From the NCBI GenBank assembly GCA_963204965.1, contig CAUJKA010000095.1, forward strand, positions 1-47,695: a stretch of 47,695 nt of DNA, given 5' to 3'. Position 1 is the first letter of the stretch, and each line of letters begins with the position of its first letter. This DNA comes from Planctomycetota bacterium. Lineage in GTDB: Bacteria > Planctomycetota > Planctomycetia > Pirellulales > Pirellulaceae. The notes under the pieces were generated by a model. The model was not told where the DNA came from. It saw nothing but the letters and a program-made list of their open reading frames with translations, and made no database searches. Both the position numbers and the translations under genes were made by a program. Shown piece after piece: positions 14,709-23,247 of the stretch.

Positions 14709-15691
14709 AACTTTAGAATCCTCGAGACTCGCCAGTAAGCGATTGTGTAACCAATCACCGTGATCACAACTGCAACCAAGACAGGCGTCAGTATCGGGGT
14801 GTCAGCCACCATCAAGCCGAAGATCTTCTTTTGGATGTATCCCAGCAGTTCATAGGGAGACAAGTACATCAAGGCGTTGTAGTTCTCGGCAAGAATCTGA
14901 GTTCGACGGCCTTGCCCGCGGAACTGCTGCGCTGACCAGAGAACCGAATAGGTCACGTGCCCCAAGATCCAAATCGCAAACCACGCGAAGCCCGCATAGC
15001 GACTTTCTTGAGTCATCGAAGAAAGTGCGAGAGCTATCGCTGAGGTTGGAAGAATCAAGATTACGGAGGCTGCAATGATTCTCAGAGGGATGTCCCAGGT
15101 ATAAACAATGGCCCAAGGGTCGGTCGACAAAAACAACCCTACGACGTAAATCGTTAGCGCGGGTATGGTGGCAACCAAGAACAGCAAGGTGTACAACACT
15201 CCTGCCTTCCCTATCACATACTCAGCGGGCGTTAACGGTCGCGACAAGTAAAGCAGGTAGCCTCGACTTCGAAGGTCATAGCTGATCAAACGCGGACCGA
15301 CCAAGCCTACGACTAAGATCATTCCGAACGCTTGCGGATAGCGAAAAAGAGTGAAGAGCAAGTACGACCATGCGAAGTGACGCACCGCCGCCGGATTGTT
15401 TCGCAGATCCTTCACTTCCACTCCTGCGTTATCCAGCACCCGTCGTGCTTCGCGATTGCGTTGGACAAAGGTGATGGCTTGCTCGGTTGAACTTTCGGAG
15501 AGGTTCTGTTCCAAGACGCCAAATGCGATCGCGACGAGCAGCGAAGGAAATGTCAGCAGCATCAGAATGCGTCGAATCCATGTACTGCTCCATACCAGAC
15601 CGACTCCAGTACTGGCGACAACCCACGCTCGCGTCCAAGCTGGCGATCTTGGTCCCTCCCACTTGCGATAGCCGATATCCAAAATTGGCAT
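14705..15691 (-). CDS. ABC-2 type transporter permease (first module)
   Basis: A 328-residue inner-membrane protein. After a cytoplasmic N-terminus ('YRKWEGPRSPAW') there are hydrophobic segments near residues 38-58, 118-135, 160-185, 195-220, 228-250 and 298-320, with a charged extramembrane loop between the first two (about 60-105). 'SRGYLLYLSRPLTPAEYVIGK' is a coupling-helix-like motif common in ABC-2 permeases. It starts two bases after the stop of the upstream ATPase gene, with GAGGAG overlapping that stop as ribosome binding site, and it overlaps the next ATPase gene by four bases. Confidence 0.85.
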   Translation of the reverse strand: MPILDIGYRKWEGPRSPAWTRAWVVASTGVGLVWSSTWIRRILMLLTFPSLLVAIAFGVLEQNLSESSTEQAITFVQRNREARRVLDNAGVEVKDLRNNPAAVRHFAWSYLLFTLFRYPQAFGMILVVGLVGPRLISYDLRSRGYLLYLSRPLTPAEYVIGKAGVLYTLLFLVATIPALTIYVVGLFLSTDPWAIVYTWDIPLRIIAASVILILPTSAIALALSSMTQESRYAGFAWFAIWILGHVTYSVLWSAQQFRGQGRRTQILAENYNALMYLSPYELLGYIQKKIFGLMVADTPILTPVLVAVVITVIGYTIAYWRVSRILKL

Positions 15692-15693
15692 GC

Positions 15694-16611
15694 CTAGACT
15701 CCTCGGACCGCGTTGAGAAACATTTGTTCGAGTGAGTTCTTAGCAGGTTCAATGCGTTGAATCAAAACGCCGACTTCTTGGCTAGCTCGCCACAGAGCCT
15801 GAGTTTCAATCGGATGTCCGTGAATCTTCAGTTCTTGAACTCCGCTACGTTCGCAGTGAAACCCAGCCTTGACCAACTGTTGTTCAAGTTTCTCAACTTC
15901 GGCTACAACGCTGATCTGGATTCCAGCTTGTGAAGGGCGTTGCAAGTTGGTCAGCGAATCCGCCAAACGCACTCGTCCGCCGGCCAAGATTATTACATTT
16001 TCGCAGACGCGTTGTACGTCATGGAGAATGTGCGTGGAGAGCAAAATGGACTTCCCCTTTTCCAACGCCAGAACGCTAATGCGATCGAGCAGATTTTCAC
16101 GTTGCGAGGGATCTAAGCCAGTAGTAGGTTCATCCAGAATGATAAAATCGGGATCATGAACCAGTGCTTGAGCGAACTTCAGCTTTTGCCGCATGCCGGT
16201 CGAATAGGTTTCCACGGTCCGATATCGCTCTTGTCCCAAGTCGCAGAAGTCACAGACTTCGTGAGCGCGGCGCAACGCCTCTTTGGCGAAGAGTCCAGAA
16301 AGTCGAGCCATCATTTGGACCGACTGAATGCCTTGCAAGCCTTGGATAAAGCAATCGTCTTCGGGTAAATAACCGACTCGATCGCGAAGTGTTCTAGCAT
16401 CGCGAGGCCATTGGTAGCCTAGCACTATGCCATGGCCACTATCGATCTTCACCAAGCCGAGTAGAGCTTTGATCAGCGTGCTTTTGCCAGATCCATTGGG
16501 TCCAAGTAGTCCCGTGATTCCTGGCGGTAGATCAAGTGAGACTTGATGCAGAGCCGGTCGACCGCGATAGCTCTTCGTGACATTCTCGATGCTGGCGATT
16601 CGCTCCGGCAA
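15694..16611 (-). CDS. ABC transporter ATP-binding protein (first module)
   Basis: 305 residues, first gene of the four-gene exporter operon. Walker A is GPNGSGKST near residue 37; signature 'YSTGMRQKLKFAQALVHDP' near 133; Walker B 'FIILDEPTTGLDPSQRENL'; switch 'LLSTHILHDVQRV'. It starts at TTG 16611: AAAGGAAG about five bases upstream supports this uncommon start, and the next in-frame ATG is far inside the ATPase core. The C-terminal 80 residues are a CcmA-like extension. The metallo-hydrolase gene upstream on the same strand ends 99 bases before it and might share the transcript. Confidence 0.9.
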   Translation of the reverse strand: MPERIASIENVTKSYRGRPALHQVSLDLPPGITGLLGPNGSGKSTLIKALLGLVKIDSGHGIVLGYQWPRDARTLRDRVGYLPEDDCFIQGLQGIQSVQMMARLSGLFAKEALRRAHEVCDFCDLGQERYRTVETYSTGMRQKLKFAQALVHDPDFIILDEPTTGLDPSQRENLLDRISVLALEKGKSILLSTHILHDVQRVCENVIILAGGRVRLADSLTNLQRPSQAGIQISVVAEVEKLEQQLVKAGFHCERSGVQELKIHGHPIETQALWRASQEVGVLIQRIEPAKNSLEQMFLNAVRGV

Positions 16612-16710
16612 AACAACTTCCTTTCAGAAGTTTGCAACTTTGGCTGATTGGCAAGCGTGAACTACATCATAACTACAGCGAAGAGGAAATGGTGCTTAAG
16701 CCATTGAGAA

Positions 16711-17493
16711 CTATTGAGGCAGCTTACCGCTAGCGATCTCTTCTTCCCATTGATCCATGAGCGGCCAATCGATCGCGCAGGTTCCAAAGTCTGCCATGTG
16801 CAGATAGCTCTCAAGTCGAGCAATGGTCTTATCCAGCATCGCATTATCTTTGCGGAAGATTGGACCGTGGCTGGGGAGGAGCCATTCGACATCGCTGTTG
16901 CGAATGCGCTGTAGCGATCGAATGAAGGCTGGGATGTCGCTGCCATGGTGCGCATCAATGGCTCCCACGCAACCGTCGCGATAGATATTGTCACCACTGA
17001 AGAGCAGCTTACCCATGCGGAAGGCCAATTGGCTATCAGCGTGGCCGGGAGTCGACCACACTTCTATCTTCAGGCTGCCCAGCTCGATGATCGTGCCTTC
17101 GTCAACCGTCAGGTCTGTGGTGACCAATGGCATTTCCAAGTGAATATTCTGCGCTTCGATCTCGGCGAATGTCTGCAGTTTGTCTCCGCACTCCAACAGT
17201 TTGGCTGCGCGCGGATGAGCGGCTAGCTTGGTCTTGAGCATCTGCTTCGCCAGCGCAAAACCTTGCCCATGGTCAACGTCAGCGTGAGTTGCTAAGAGCA
17301 TTTTGCAACGGCTGAGCGGAAAATCGAGTTCGCGCACAAGCTCCACGATCTCTTCCACCGACTCCTCGTAGCCGATGTCCATTAGCAACCACTCTTCACC
17401 GTCGAAGACTAGATAGACGTTGCAACCAATGATATGACCAGCCTGAAAATTCAGCTCGATCACGTTTGGAAAGATCAGTTTTCGTTCTAACAT
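16711..17493 (-). CDS. Metallo-beta-lactamase-fold hydrolase
   Basis: 260 residues from ATG 17493; the frame extends nine codons further to 17520, but homologous sequence begins with '[14 protein letters not shown]'. Metal ligands are visible: '[11 protein letters not shown]' (HxDxDH instead of the usual HxHxDH), '[11 protein letters not shown]', the bridging Asp in '[14 protein letters not shown]', and 'WLLPSHGP' near the end. The fold hydrolyses diverse thioesters, lactones, phosphodiesters or nucleic acids, so the substrate is open. The Asp replacing the first-motif second His is shared with some subfamilies, notably those with altered metal use. It is divergent from the E1-like gene and upstream of the ABC operon. 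Confidence 0.85.
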   Translation of the reverse strand: MLERKLIFPNVIELNFQAGHIIGCNVYLVFDGEEWLLMDIGYEESVEEIVELVRELDFPLSRCKMLLATHADVDHGQGFALAKQMLKTKLAAHPRAAKLLECGDKLQTFAEIEAQNIHLEMPLVTTDLTVDEGTIIELGSLKIEVWSTPGHADSQLAFRMGKLLFSGDNIYRDGCVGAIDAHHGSDIPAFIRSLQRIRNSDVEWLLPSHGPIFRKDNAMLDKTIARLESYLHMADFGTCAIDWPLMDQWEEEIASGKLPQ

Positions 17494-17667
17494 ACAATGC
17501 CAAATTTCAGCGCGAGACAAGATTGCCGGTCTGTGACATTCTAGAAGCGAATCAACTGCGAATTCCCCAGAAAGGCTGGAAGCATTCTACCCGATCCAGA
17601 GATAAGGGCAACGCGATACAATAAGCCAGTCAGCGACCATCAAAATCGCGTCTAGAGAAAGCAACTC

Positions 17668-18705
17668 ATGGATAACCCGTTATCTTTCAATCGATATCTT
17701 CGTCAACAGCGATTCGAACCCATTGGGCAAGCGGGACAAGAGTTATTAGCCAAGTCATCGGTCCTGATCTGTGGTTGCGGAGCGCTAGGATCTGTAATTG
17801 CAGAACGGTTGGCTCGTTCTGGCGTGGGGCACCTGCGCATCGTCGATCGCGATTGGGTTGAGCTTTCCAATCTCCAACGACAGACTCTGTTTCTGGAACG
17901 TCACGCTCGCGAGGCAGTTCCCAAGGCGGCTGCGGCGGTCGAGATGCTCACTCAGATCAATAGCGAAATCTCCATTGAAGCCTTGGTGGAAGACGTGACG
18001 TGCGACAATATCGACTCGCTGGCGCGGGGATGCGACTTGATCATGGATGGGACCGACAACTTTGAAACGCGACTGCTCATCAACGACTACTGCGTCAAGA
18101 ACTCGATTCCGTGGGTTCACGCGGGCTGCTTAGGCGCGAGTGGACAGATCATGACTATTCTTCCGGGCGAAACGGCCTGCTTTCGATGTTTGGTCCCCGA
18201 GCTTCCGCCGCCAGAGACGATGCAAACCTGCGATACGGCCGGAGTGCTTGGCCCGGCGATTGGAATTATTGCCAGCTGGCAGGCTGCTGAGGCGCTGAAG
18301 ATACTCTCGGGAAACCGGTCTGCCATCTGCCGACAGTTGATTGTGATCGATAGCTGGGATACTGACTGTCGCCGAATCAACTTGAGCCCCGCTAGCGGTT
18401 GCAAAACATGTGGCCTCCGGCAATTTGAGTTTCTTGACGGGCAAGTGAGAACGGAATCGGTGGTTTTGTGCGGTAAAAACGCAGTTCAGGTCACGATCCC
18501 CAGTCCTTCAGGGTCATTCGCAGACTTCCAAGCACTAGCGGAAAAATGGCAAACATTAGGCCAGGTCAATGTGAACGCGTTTTTTGTAAGGCTTAGCCTC
18601 CCCTCCATGCAGGTAACTCTATTTCGCGGAGGGCGAGCGGTTGTTGAGGGAACTACGAATTCCGCCGAGGCCAAAACGCTACTAGCTCGTATCTTGGGTA
18701 GTTAG
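17668..18705 (+). CDS. ThiF/MoeB/HesA family E1-like adenylyltransferase
   Basis: 345 residues. E1-like enzymes adenylate the C-terminal glycine of a ubiquitin-like sulfur carrier (ThiS, MoaD or others). The nucleotide-binding loop 'LICGCGALGSVIAERLARSG' starts near residue 32. 'VDRDWVELSNLQRQTLF' supplies the ATP-contacting Asp/Asn/Arg set, 'DGTDNFETRLLINDYC' is conserved, and the zinc cysteines are in 'CFRCLVP' and 'CKTCGL'. A cysteine in 'MQTCDTAGVLGP' sits where active-site Cys occurs. A C-terminal domain of about 95 residues replaces the rhodanese domain of MoeB. No ThiS, MoaD or JAB-peptidase gene is adjacent, so thiamine, molybdopterin or another carrier cannot be chosen. Confidence 0.88.
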   Translation: MDNPLSFNRYLRQQRFEPIGQAGQELLAKSSVLICGCGALGSVIAERLARSGVGHLRIVDRDWVELSNLQRQTLFLERHAREAVPKAAAAVEMLTQINSEISIEALVEDVTCDNIDSLARGCDLIMDGTDNFETRLLINDYCVKNSIPWVHAGCLGASGQIMTILPGETACFRCLVPELPPPETMQTCDTAGVLGPAIGIIASWQAAEALKILSGNRSAICRQLIVIDSWDTDCRRINLSPASGCKTCGLRQFEFLDGQVRTESVVLCGKNAVQVTIPSPSGSFADFQALAEKWQTLGQVNVNAFFVRLSLPSMQVTLFRGGRAVVEGTTNSAEAKTLLARILGS

Positions 18706-18867
18706 GTTTAGGGCAAAATCTCGGGTATGACTTGACCATCAGTTCAACTGGTGTAAACTCAAGTTGACGCGTGCCGAATTCGGTTTAATTTTCCTTCAGT
18801 CGATGGAAAAGGCCTTCAAGGGCTAAATATCTGACAAAAGTTGGCCCAAAATAGTCTCCTCCGAAAC

Positions 18868-18896
18868 TTGAAATCGGCATTAATAGATTTTCTAAT
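18868..18896 (+). promoter_or_regulatory. Sigma70-type promoter upstream of the HTH gene
   Basis: TTGAAA at 18868-18873 and TCTAAT at 18891-18896 are separated by exactly 17 bases. Five of the -10 positions and four of the -35 positions match consensus. The region around it is AT-rich. The predicted start lies about 75 bases before the next gene. Confidence 0.65.
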
Positions 18897-18975
18897 GTTA
18901 AAATTAGGGTGACTAATCCGAAATTAACAACTTGCCCACAACCATCGATCTGTTGCACCCAATCGGGAACTCGAA

Positions 18976-20115
18976 ATGCGCTACGAATTTAGACTCGCTG
19001 AACTACTTGGACACACACCTGACCGACGAAAACGACCTGGAACTATCAAAGCTATCGTTGAGTACACTGGCTTAGATCGCCACCAAGTCGCATCGCTGCT
19101 AAAGAACGAAGCGAAGTACATTCCATTGGAAGCTTTGAGCCGATTGTGCGACTATTTGGTCGAGCACGGATACGCTTCAGCGGATGAGTTGCCGGGTGCT
19201 TTGTTCGCTGTGAAGCCAGAGCATTTCTGGGAATTGCTAGCCCGTCGTCGCAAGTTGGAGATCTGTGTCGGCGTACGTCGCCCAGCAGAGCCCGAAAGCG
19301 CGGACTCGGCTTGGGTTGTCGCTTCGGATGCCGTATTGATGGGAGCGGTGCTCAACGGCGTTTCGACTCTGGGCGGAACCGACAAGTTGATGCGCAGTCA
19401 AACGCAGCCAGTGACTCGCGAGATGCCGACACACCCTGAACTACTGAAACAAACTTTGGTTTGGAGTCCCAGCCCAGCCGATTCAGAAATGGCAACAGAG
19501 TACGCCCGGTCTGTCCACGACGAATTCACCTCATCGCCTGGCGACAAAGCCCTCATCTGCTTGGGTAGCGTCAAGAGCAACCCCGTCGTCGAGATGATCG
19601 TTGCGGATAGCTTTCAAGCTGATCCATTTAAGTCTGAAGACAACGTAAGCGTCGCCGCGGATCGTTCGATTCCATTCTTCCTGCGTTATCGCGATACCGA
19701 CCCGCATCCCGACTGCGTATCAGCAGGGATTCGGTTGAGCAAGAAAGAGGACGCGAAAGAGCCTGGTATCTATTACGAAAAGGCCGATGGTTCGTGGGAG
19801 TTTGCTGGCGGTCAAGACACAGCGCTTGTGTTCTACATCTACCGTGAATCGCTCGGTCGTTTGGAAATGGTGCTAAGCGGCTTTAGCGGTCGAGCGACTC
19901 GTATGCTTGCTCGTACGCTCTCCAGTCGTGGCGAAGAGTTTTGGCCACCGGTCTATCAAGAGAACTATTTGCAAATCGGCGCTTACATCGTGAAGTACCA
20001 ATTTGCTGAGACAACTCCTGAGCCCAACGACTTGCTAAGGACTGATCTGACAGCCAATCCGACAATCACTCCGCTGCCAGTAGAAGCCATCGCACGACGG
20101 CTTCGCAAAGGCTAG
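18976..20115 (+). CDS. Helix-turn-helix protein with large conserved C-terminal region
   Basis: 379 residues. The first 75 residues ('MRYEFRLAELLGHT', 'TIKAIVEYTGLDRHQVASLLKNEAKYIPLEALSRLCDYLVEH') form an XRE/Cro-like DNA-binding domain. The rest (about residues 90-379) matches no domain I know; it includes 'ICVGVRRP', 'ALICLGSVKSNPVVEMIVADSF', 'SIPFFLRYRDTDPHPDC' and 'LEMVLSGFSGRATRMLARTL'. It looks like the class of conserved planctomycete HTH proteins whose C-terminal half may bind a ligand or NTP. A good promoter precedes it. It is monocistronic; the next gene runs the other way. Transcription regulation is an inference from the HTH only. Confidence 0.65.
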   Translation: MRYEFRLAELLGHTPDRRKRPGTIKAIVEYTGLDRHQVASLLKNEAKYIPLEALSRLCDYLVEHGYASADELPGALFAVKPEHFWELLARRRKLEICVGVRRPAEPESADSAWVVASDAVLMGAVLNGVSTLGGTDKLMRSQTQPVTREMPTHPELLKQTLVWSPSPADSEMATEYARSVHDEFTSSPGDKALICLGSVKSNPVVEMIVADSFQADPFKSEDNVSVAADRSIPFFLRYRDTDPHPDCVSAGIRLSKKEDAKEPGIYYEKADGSWEFAGGQDTALVFYIYRESLGRLEMVLSGFSGRATRMLARTLSSRGEEFWPPVYQENYLQIGAYIVKYQFAETTPEPNDLLRTDLTANPTITPLPVEAIARRLRKG

Positions 20116-20392
20116 TCGCCTTTTGCTCCCGCAAGAGTTGCTTCGCGCGCCATATTGAGACGTACGTTGGGTTGAGGAACGAAACCCAACAACCAGCACT
20201 GACGGTTACGCCGATCAAGCGGGAGAACTCAGGAACTGCCGCGGATCATAAATGTGCTTGCTCATCAATAGAGATAACAGCGCAGTGAATTCGGTCTGTG
20301 CTTAGAAGCACGCCAGGGACTGGCGTGCCACACTCTTTAACGCTACTTTCGCAGGAGCGAAAGGCGACAATTTGCGATAGGCGACTATCTCA
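20116..20392. repeat. Convergent intergenic region bounded by inverted repeats
   Basis: Between two convergent 3' ends lies about 277 bases. The left edge reads GTCGCCTTTTGCTCCCGC (from 20115). Near the right edge GCAGGAGCGAAAGGCGAC (20351-20368) is its reverse complement at 16 of 18 positions. Between them, GCACGCCAG-GGA-CTGGCGTGC (20308-20328) is a perfect 9-bp hairpin. These texts resemble known interspersed planctomycete repeats. No gene or terminator with a T-run is seen. Confidence 0.6.
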
Positions 20393-21745
20393 CTAATCGC
20401 GCAAGGCCTTGAGGATGTTGTCGAGCTGAAGTTTCATCTCGGCAAGTTTGGCTTGAGAATCGGCAAGCTCTTTCCGTAGCTTGGCAACTTCAGCTTCCAA
20501 GGCTACTTCGCGTTCGGTAGGCTGGACTGAACCGTCACTAGTCGAGGCCGTTTTACCAGGCAATGCGTTCGGATCGTTCGCGCCTAGCGCTGGATTGGTT
20601 GGAATTGGCGGCGGAGTCTTTGGCCCGGTTAGCATCAGCGGCGCATTGGGATCGGCAGTCGTGTTGCCTGCGGTGTTACCTCCAACATTGGCGCCAGCGG
20701 TAACATTTGGTCTTCCCGTTGGGTCAACAGCGGGTCCAGGTCTCGCTGGTCCCAAACCTGTCGAATTTCTAGGGAATGCTGGTGGCTTTTGACTTGGTGG
20801 TTGTGAAGCCAAGAATTGCGGATCGCCCACTAGCACTACTTTGACAGACTCTCGCTTGTTACCGCGATAGAAAACGATTTGAGCTTGGTCGCCAGGCTTG
20901 GACGACTCGATCCAACGCTGTACTTCCGCGGCTGACTCGACTGCGTGTCCGCCGATCTCGGTAATGGCATCGCCAGGTCGAATGCCACCTTGATATGCTG
21001 GCGAACCGTTGACAACTTGAGTCACAGCGGCACCTTGATAGGCGGCAATCCCGAATTGATCGCGGAACACGTTGCTCAAGTCATGGGCGGTTACTCCCAG
21101 CCAAGCAGGGATGTTCGCCTTAGTCGGAGCTTTGGTCTGAATTCCGTCAGCGAGCTCAGCGTTCATTAGTACCGCAATCAGCGCGGCATTTCGGCCTTCA
21201 CGATTCACGAGAAAATTGACCGATTGACCAGGGCGAGTCTTGGCAAGTTGTTCGACCATGTCATCCATCTTTCCAATCGCGAATCCGTTGATCCCCAAGA
21301 TGCGATCGTCAATTCGGAACCCGGCTTTCCAAGCGGGTGAGTCTTTGGTGACGGAGGTGACCAAGACACCAATGCCCTCAGCAGCCTGTTCGGCCTCTAA
21401 GCCCAGGTAGATACGCTCGCTAGCCGGTATTTCGTCAGGCGTTTCCTGTGTGGGTACTGCCTGCGTTGGTACTGCTGGGGCAGCACGCGTGGGAGCAGCG
21501 GAGGGTCGAGCCGGAGGCGGCAGTTCGTCTTGGATCTGAGTTTGTGTCTGCGTTTGTGGCAGGTTCAGCAAATTGGCCAATGAGTCCGAGACTTGCCCCT
21601 GGGCAACGTGACAGTTCAGCCACGCAGTAGCAGCCCCAATGCAAAGGATCGCCACGAATCGCCGAAGCGACCTGATGGTTGTCGGTAGTTGACCAGCGGC
21701 TTGGTGATAAGCAGCTTGCTGCCGCAGTAGGGCTCGGGGGCTCAT
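20393..21745 (-). CDS. Secreted or anchored protein with two PDZ domains and a coiled coil
   Basis: 450 residues. A long signal sequence or anchor (hydrophobic core 'FVAILCIGAATAWL' near residue 31, cleavage possible after 'VAQG') leads outside the cytoplasm. Two PDZ domains follow: about 110-195 ('IYLGLEAEQAAEGIGVLVTSV', 'RIDDRILGINGFAI') and about 215-305 ('PAWLGVTAHDLSNVF', 'GIRPGDAITEIGGHAV'). A Pro/Gly/Thr-rich linker (about 310-405) precedes a C-terminal coiled coil ('EREVALEAEVAKLRKELADS' onward, about 408-450). There is no protease domain, so it is a PDZ scaffold rather than DegP. It may bind other envelope proteins. The ribosome binding site is GGAG, nine bases ahead of the ATG. Confidence 0.85.
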   Translation of the reverse strand: MSPRALLRQQAAYHQAAGQLPTTIRSLRRFVAILCIGAATAWLNCHVAQGQVSDSLANLLNLPQTQTQTQIQDELPPPARPSAAPTRAAPAVPTQAVPTQETPDEIPASERIYLGLEAEQAAEGIGVLVTSVTKDSPAWKAGFRIDDRILGINGFAIGKMDDMVEQLAKTRPGQSVNFLVNREGRNAALIAVLMNAELADGIQTKAPTKANIPAWLGVTAHDLSNVFRDQFGIAAYQGAAVTQVVNGSPAYQGGIRPGDAITEIGGHAVESAAEVQRWIESSKPGDQAQIVFYRGNKRESVKVVLVGDPQFLASQPPSQKPPAFPRNSTGLGPARPGPAVDPTGRPNVTAGANVGGNTAGNTTADPNAPLMLTGPKTPPPIPTNPALGANDPNALPGKTASTSDGSVQPTEREVALEAEVAKLRKELADSQAKLAEMKLQLDNILKALRD

Positions 21746-21897
21746 CCGTCTATACTCCAGGGATCTGGGTGTGCTACATTGCTGACCGGCGCAACATTGT
21801 GCGTTGGTCGCATTCGAATAACTTCTAGTTTAGTGAAATTGTTGCGTCGATACAGAATTACATGCAAGTTTTCTAGCTCTTTAGCCTCCAGAATTGA

Positions 21898-22878
21898 TTG
21901 ACAGTTGGTAAGTTGGGCAGCCTAGCGATTCAAACAGTTCCAGCTTCGAACCTTATTGAGTTCTTGAACTGGATTCATGCCGGAACGCCTCAAGCCGAGG
22001 TCGACGCGATCATCAGCGAGTACGGTTCGCGTCAGCGTTTGGGATGGATGCCAGCGCCGGTTGAGGTCCGTAGCAACGAACAAACGGTGGCTGGAGTCTA
22101 TTTCACATCGCTGCCGGGTGACTTGGCCATGCTGGGAGCCGTTCGATCGATGGACGGCACCGAGACGCTGGCAGCACAACTGATGACAGCGCAAGTTCAA
22201 GAGTTCCGCCGCCGCTCGCCACAGTGTCATATCCAAGCTGCGATCGAGCACAGCGATGTGCGTACGCAAAATCTTTTAAAGCTTGCTGGATTTGAACAAC
22301 TGACCGAAGTCCAGCAGCGTTGGGTGAGTATCGAGAATCGACAATTTCTTGGCGGTGAAACCTCCGCCGGTGAAATCCAAGACAGTGAAAATCTCGGCGG
22401 TGAAAACTCGGTATCAATCAGCAGACCAGTACTGGATTGGCGAGCCGCCAGCGAGTTGAGCAGGAGTCGATTCGAGCGACTGCTTGGCAAGACATTTGAT
22501 GGTACGTTAGACTGTCCAGAACTCAACGGAGTCCGTACGCATTCGCAAGTCTTAAAGTCGTTCTTGGTCGGACAACCCTTTCGCACGGGTTCTTCGAATT
22601 GGAATACAGTTTGGTTGAACGGGCAGTTGGCGGGGTGTTTATTATTGACCGCGCACAATCGCGAGCTAGTTGAACTGGCCTATATGGGACTTGTGCCCGC
22701 TGCGCGTGGTAAGCGACTGGGAAAACAGTTGATCGAAATGGCCAAGCGGCAATCGCTGCTGTGGGGCGCGTCAATGTTGGTAGTTGCGGTGGACTCTCGA
22801 AACACGCCTGCGTTGCAACTCTATCAACGCAGCGGCTTTCAATTCCATCGACGCCTGCGAGTCTTTTGGTATCGTTGA
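21898..22878 (+). CDS. GNAT family N-acetyltransferase, probably tandem-domain
   Basis: 326 residues. The C-terminal domain (about 190-326) has the acetyl-CoA binding motif 'MGLVPAARGKRLGKQLIEMAKRQ' (R/Q-x-x-G-x-G/A type) and 'VAVDSRNTPALQLYQRSGFQFHRRL', the classical GNAT ending. The N-terminal half (about 1-150) also has the look of a degenerate GNAT fold ('AMLGAVRSM', 'VRTQNLLKLAGFEQL'), as in mycothiol-synthase-like proteins. The halves are linked by a low-complexity stretch (about 154-175) with three GGE-containing repeats. The frame is bounded by a TGA at 21895, so the start must be TTG 21898 or internal; no strong ribosome binding site is seen. The substrate is unknown. Confidence 0.82.
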   Translation: MTVGKLGSLAIQTVPASNLIEFLNWIHAGTPQAEVDAIISEYGSRQRLGWMPAPVEVRSNEQTVAGVYFTSLPGDLAMLGAVRSMDGTETLAAQLMTAQVQEFRRRSPQCHIQAAIEHSDVRTQNLLKLAGFEQLTEVQQRWVSIENRQFLGGETSAGEIQDSENLGGENSVSISRPVLDWRAASELSRSRFERLLGKTFDGTLDCPELNGVRTHSQVLKSFLVGQPFRTGSSNWNTVWLNGQLAGCLLLTAHNRELVELAYMGLVPAARGKRLGKQLIEMAKRQSLLWGASMLVVAVDSRNTPALQLYQRSGFQFHRRLRVFWYR

Positions 22879-22917
22879 CAACATTCGGAACTTGAGTGAC
22901 GCGGAGATAGTTTCAAC

Positions 22918-23247
22918 ATGAGCATCGACAAACTAGACTGTCGCCACGAAGAGATGACCTTCCCATCGGGCAAAGCGATGGGCTGCAGCTATCGTTGGCC
23001 CGGCGGACAGTATTGTGTCATTCACACCGATCGCGGCATACTCGGCTGTGGCATCTACGACTGCGAGATCGCTACCAAGTTCGGCATAGCTTTGGCCATC
23101 TGTCGTGGGACTCCTCAACACCCGCTTTGCCAACCTGAAGACCTGTTGGAGGCTAAAGTCGCTGAGGTCAGCGATCCAGCCGCACAACTTGGCATTCAGG
23201 TCGGCATGCTCGGTCGCGATGCGCTCGAGCTTCTGATGACCTCATGA
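22918..23247 (+). CDS. DUF1805 family protein (YunC-like)
   Basis: 109 residues. The conserved set 'GKAMGCSYRWPGGQYCVIHTDRGILGCGIYDCEIA', 'FGIALAICRGTPQHPLCQPEDLLEAKVAEVSDPAA' and 'LGIQVGMLGRDALELL' matches DUF1805. Structures of that family show a small alpha/beta fold; the function is not established. GGAGATAG lies eight bases upstream of the ATG, and the gene follows the acetyltransferase by 39 bases on the same strand, so co-transcription is likely. Its last six bases overlap the 3' end of the convergent nucleotidyltransferase gene. Confidence 0.85.
   Translation: MSIDKLDCRHEEMTFPSGKAMGCSYRWPGGQYCVIHTDRGILGCGIYDCEIATKFGIALAICRGTPQHPLCQPEDLLEAKVAEVSDPAAQLGIQVGMLGRDALELLMTS

Noticed and set aside
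17617..17622. TACAAT upstream of the E1-like gene as a promoter
   Set aside because: No acceptable -35 hexamer at 16-18 bases; left unassigned.
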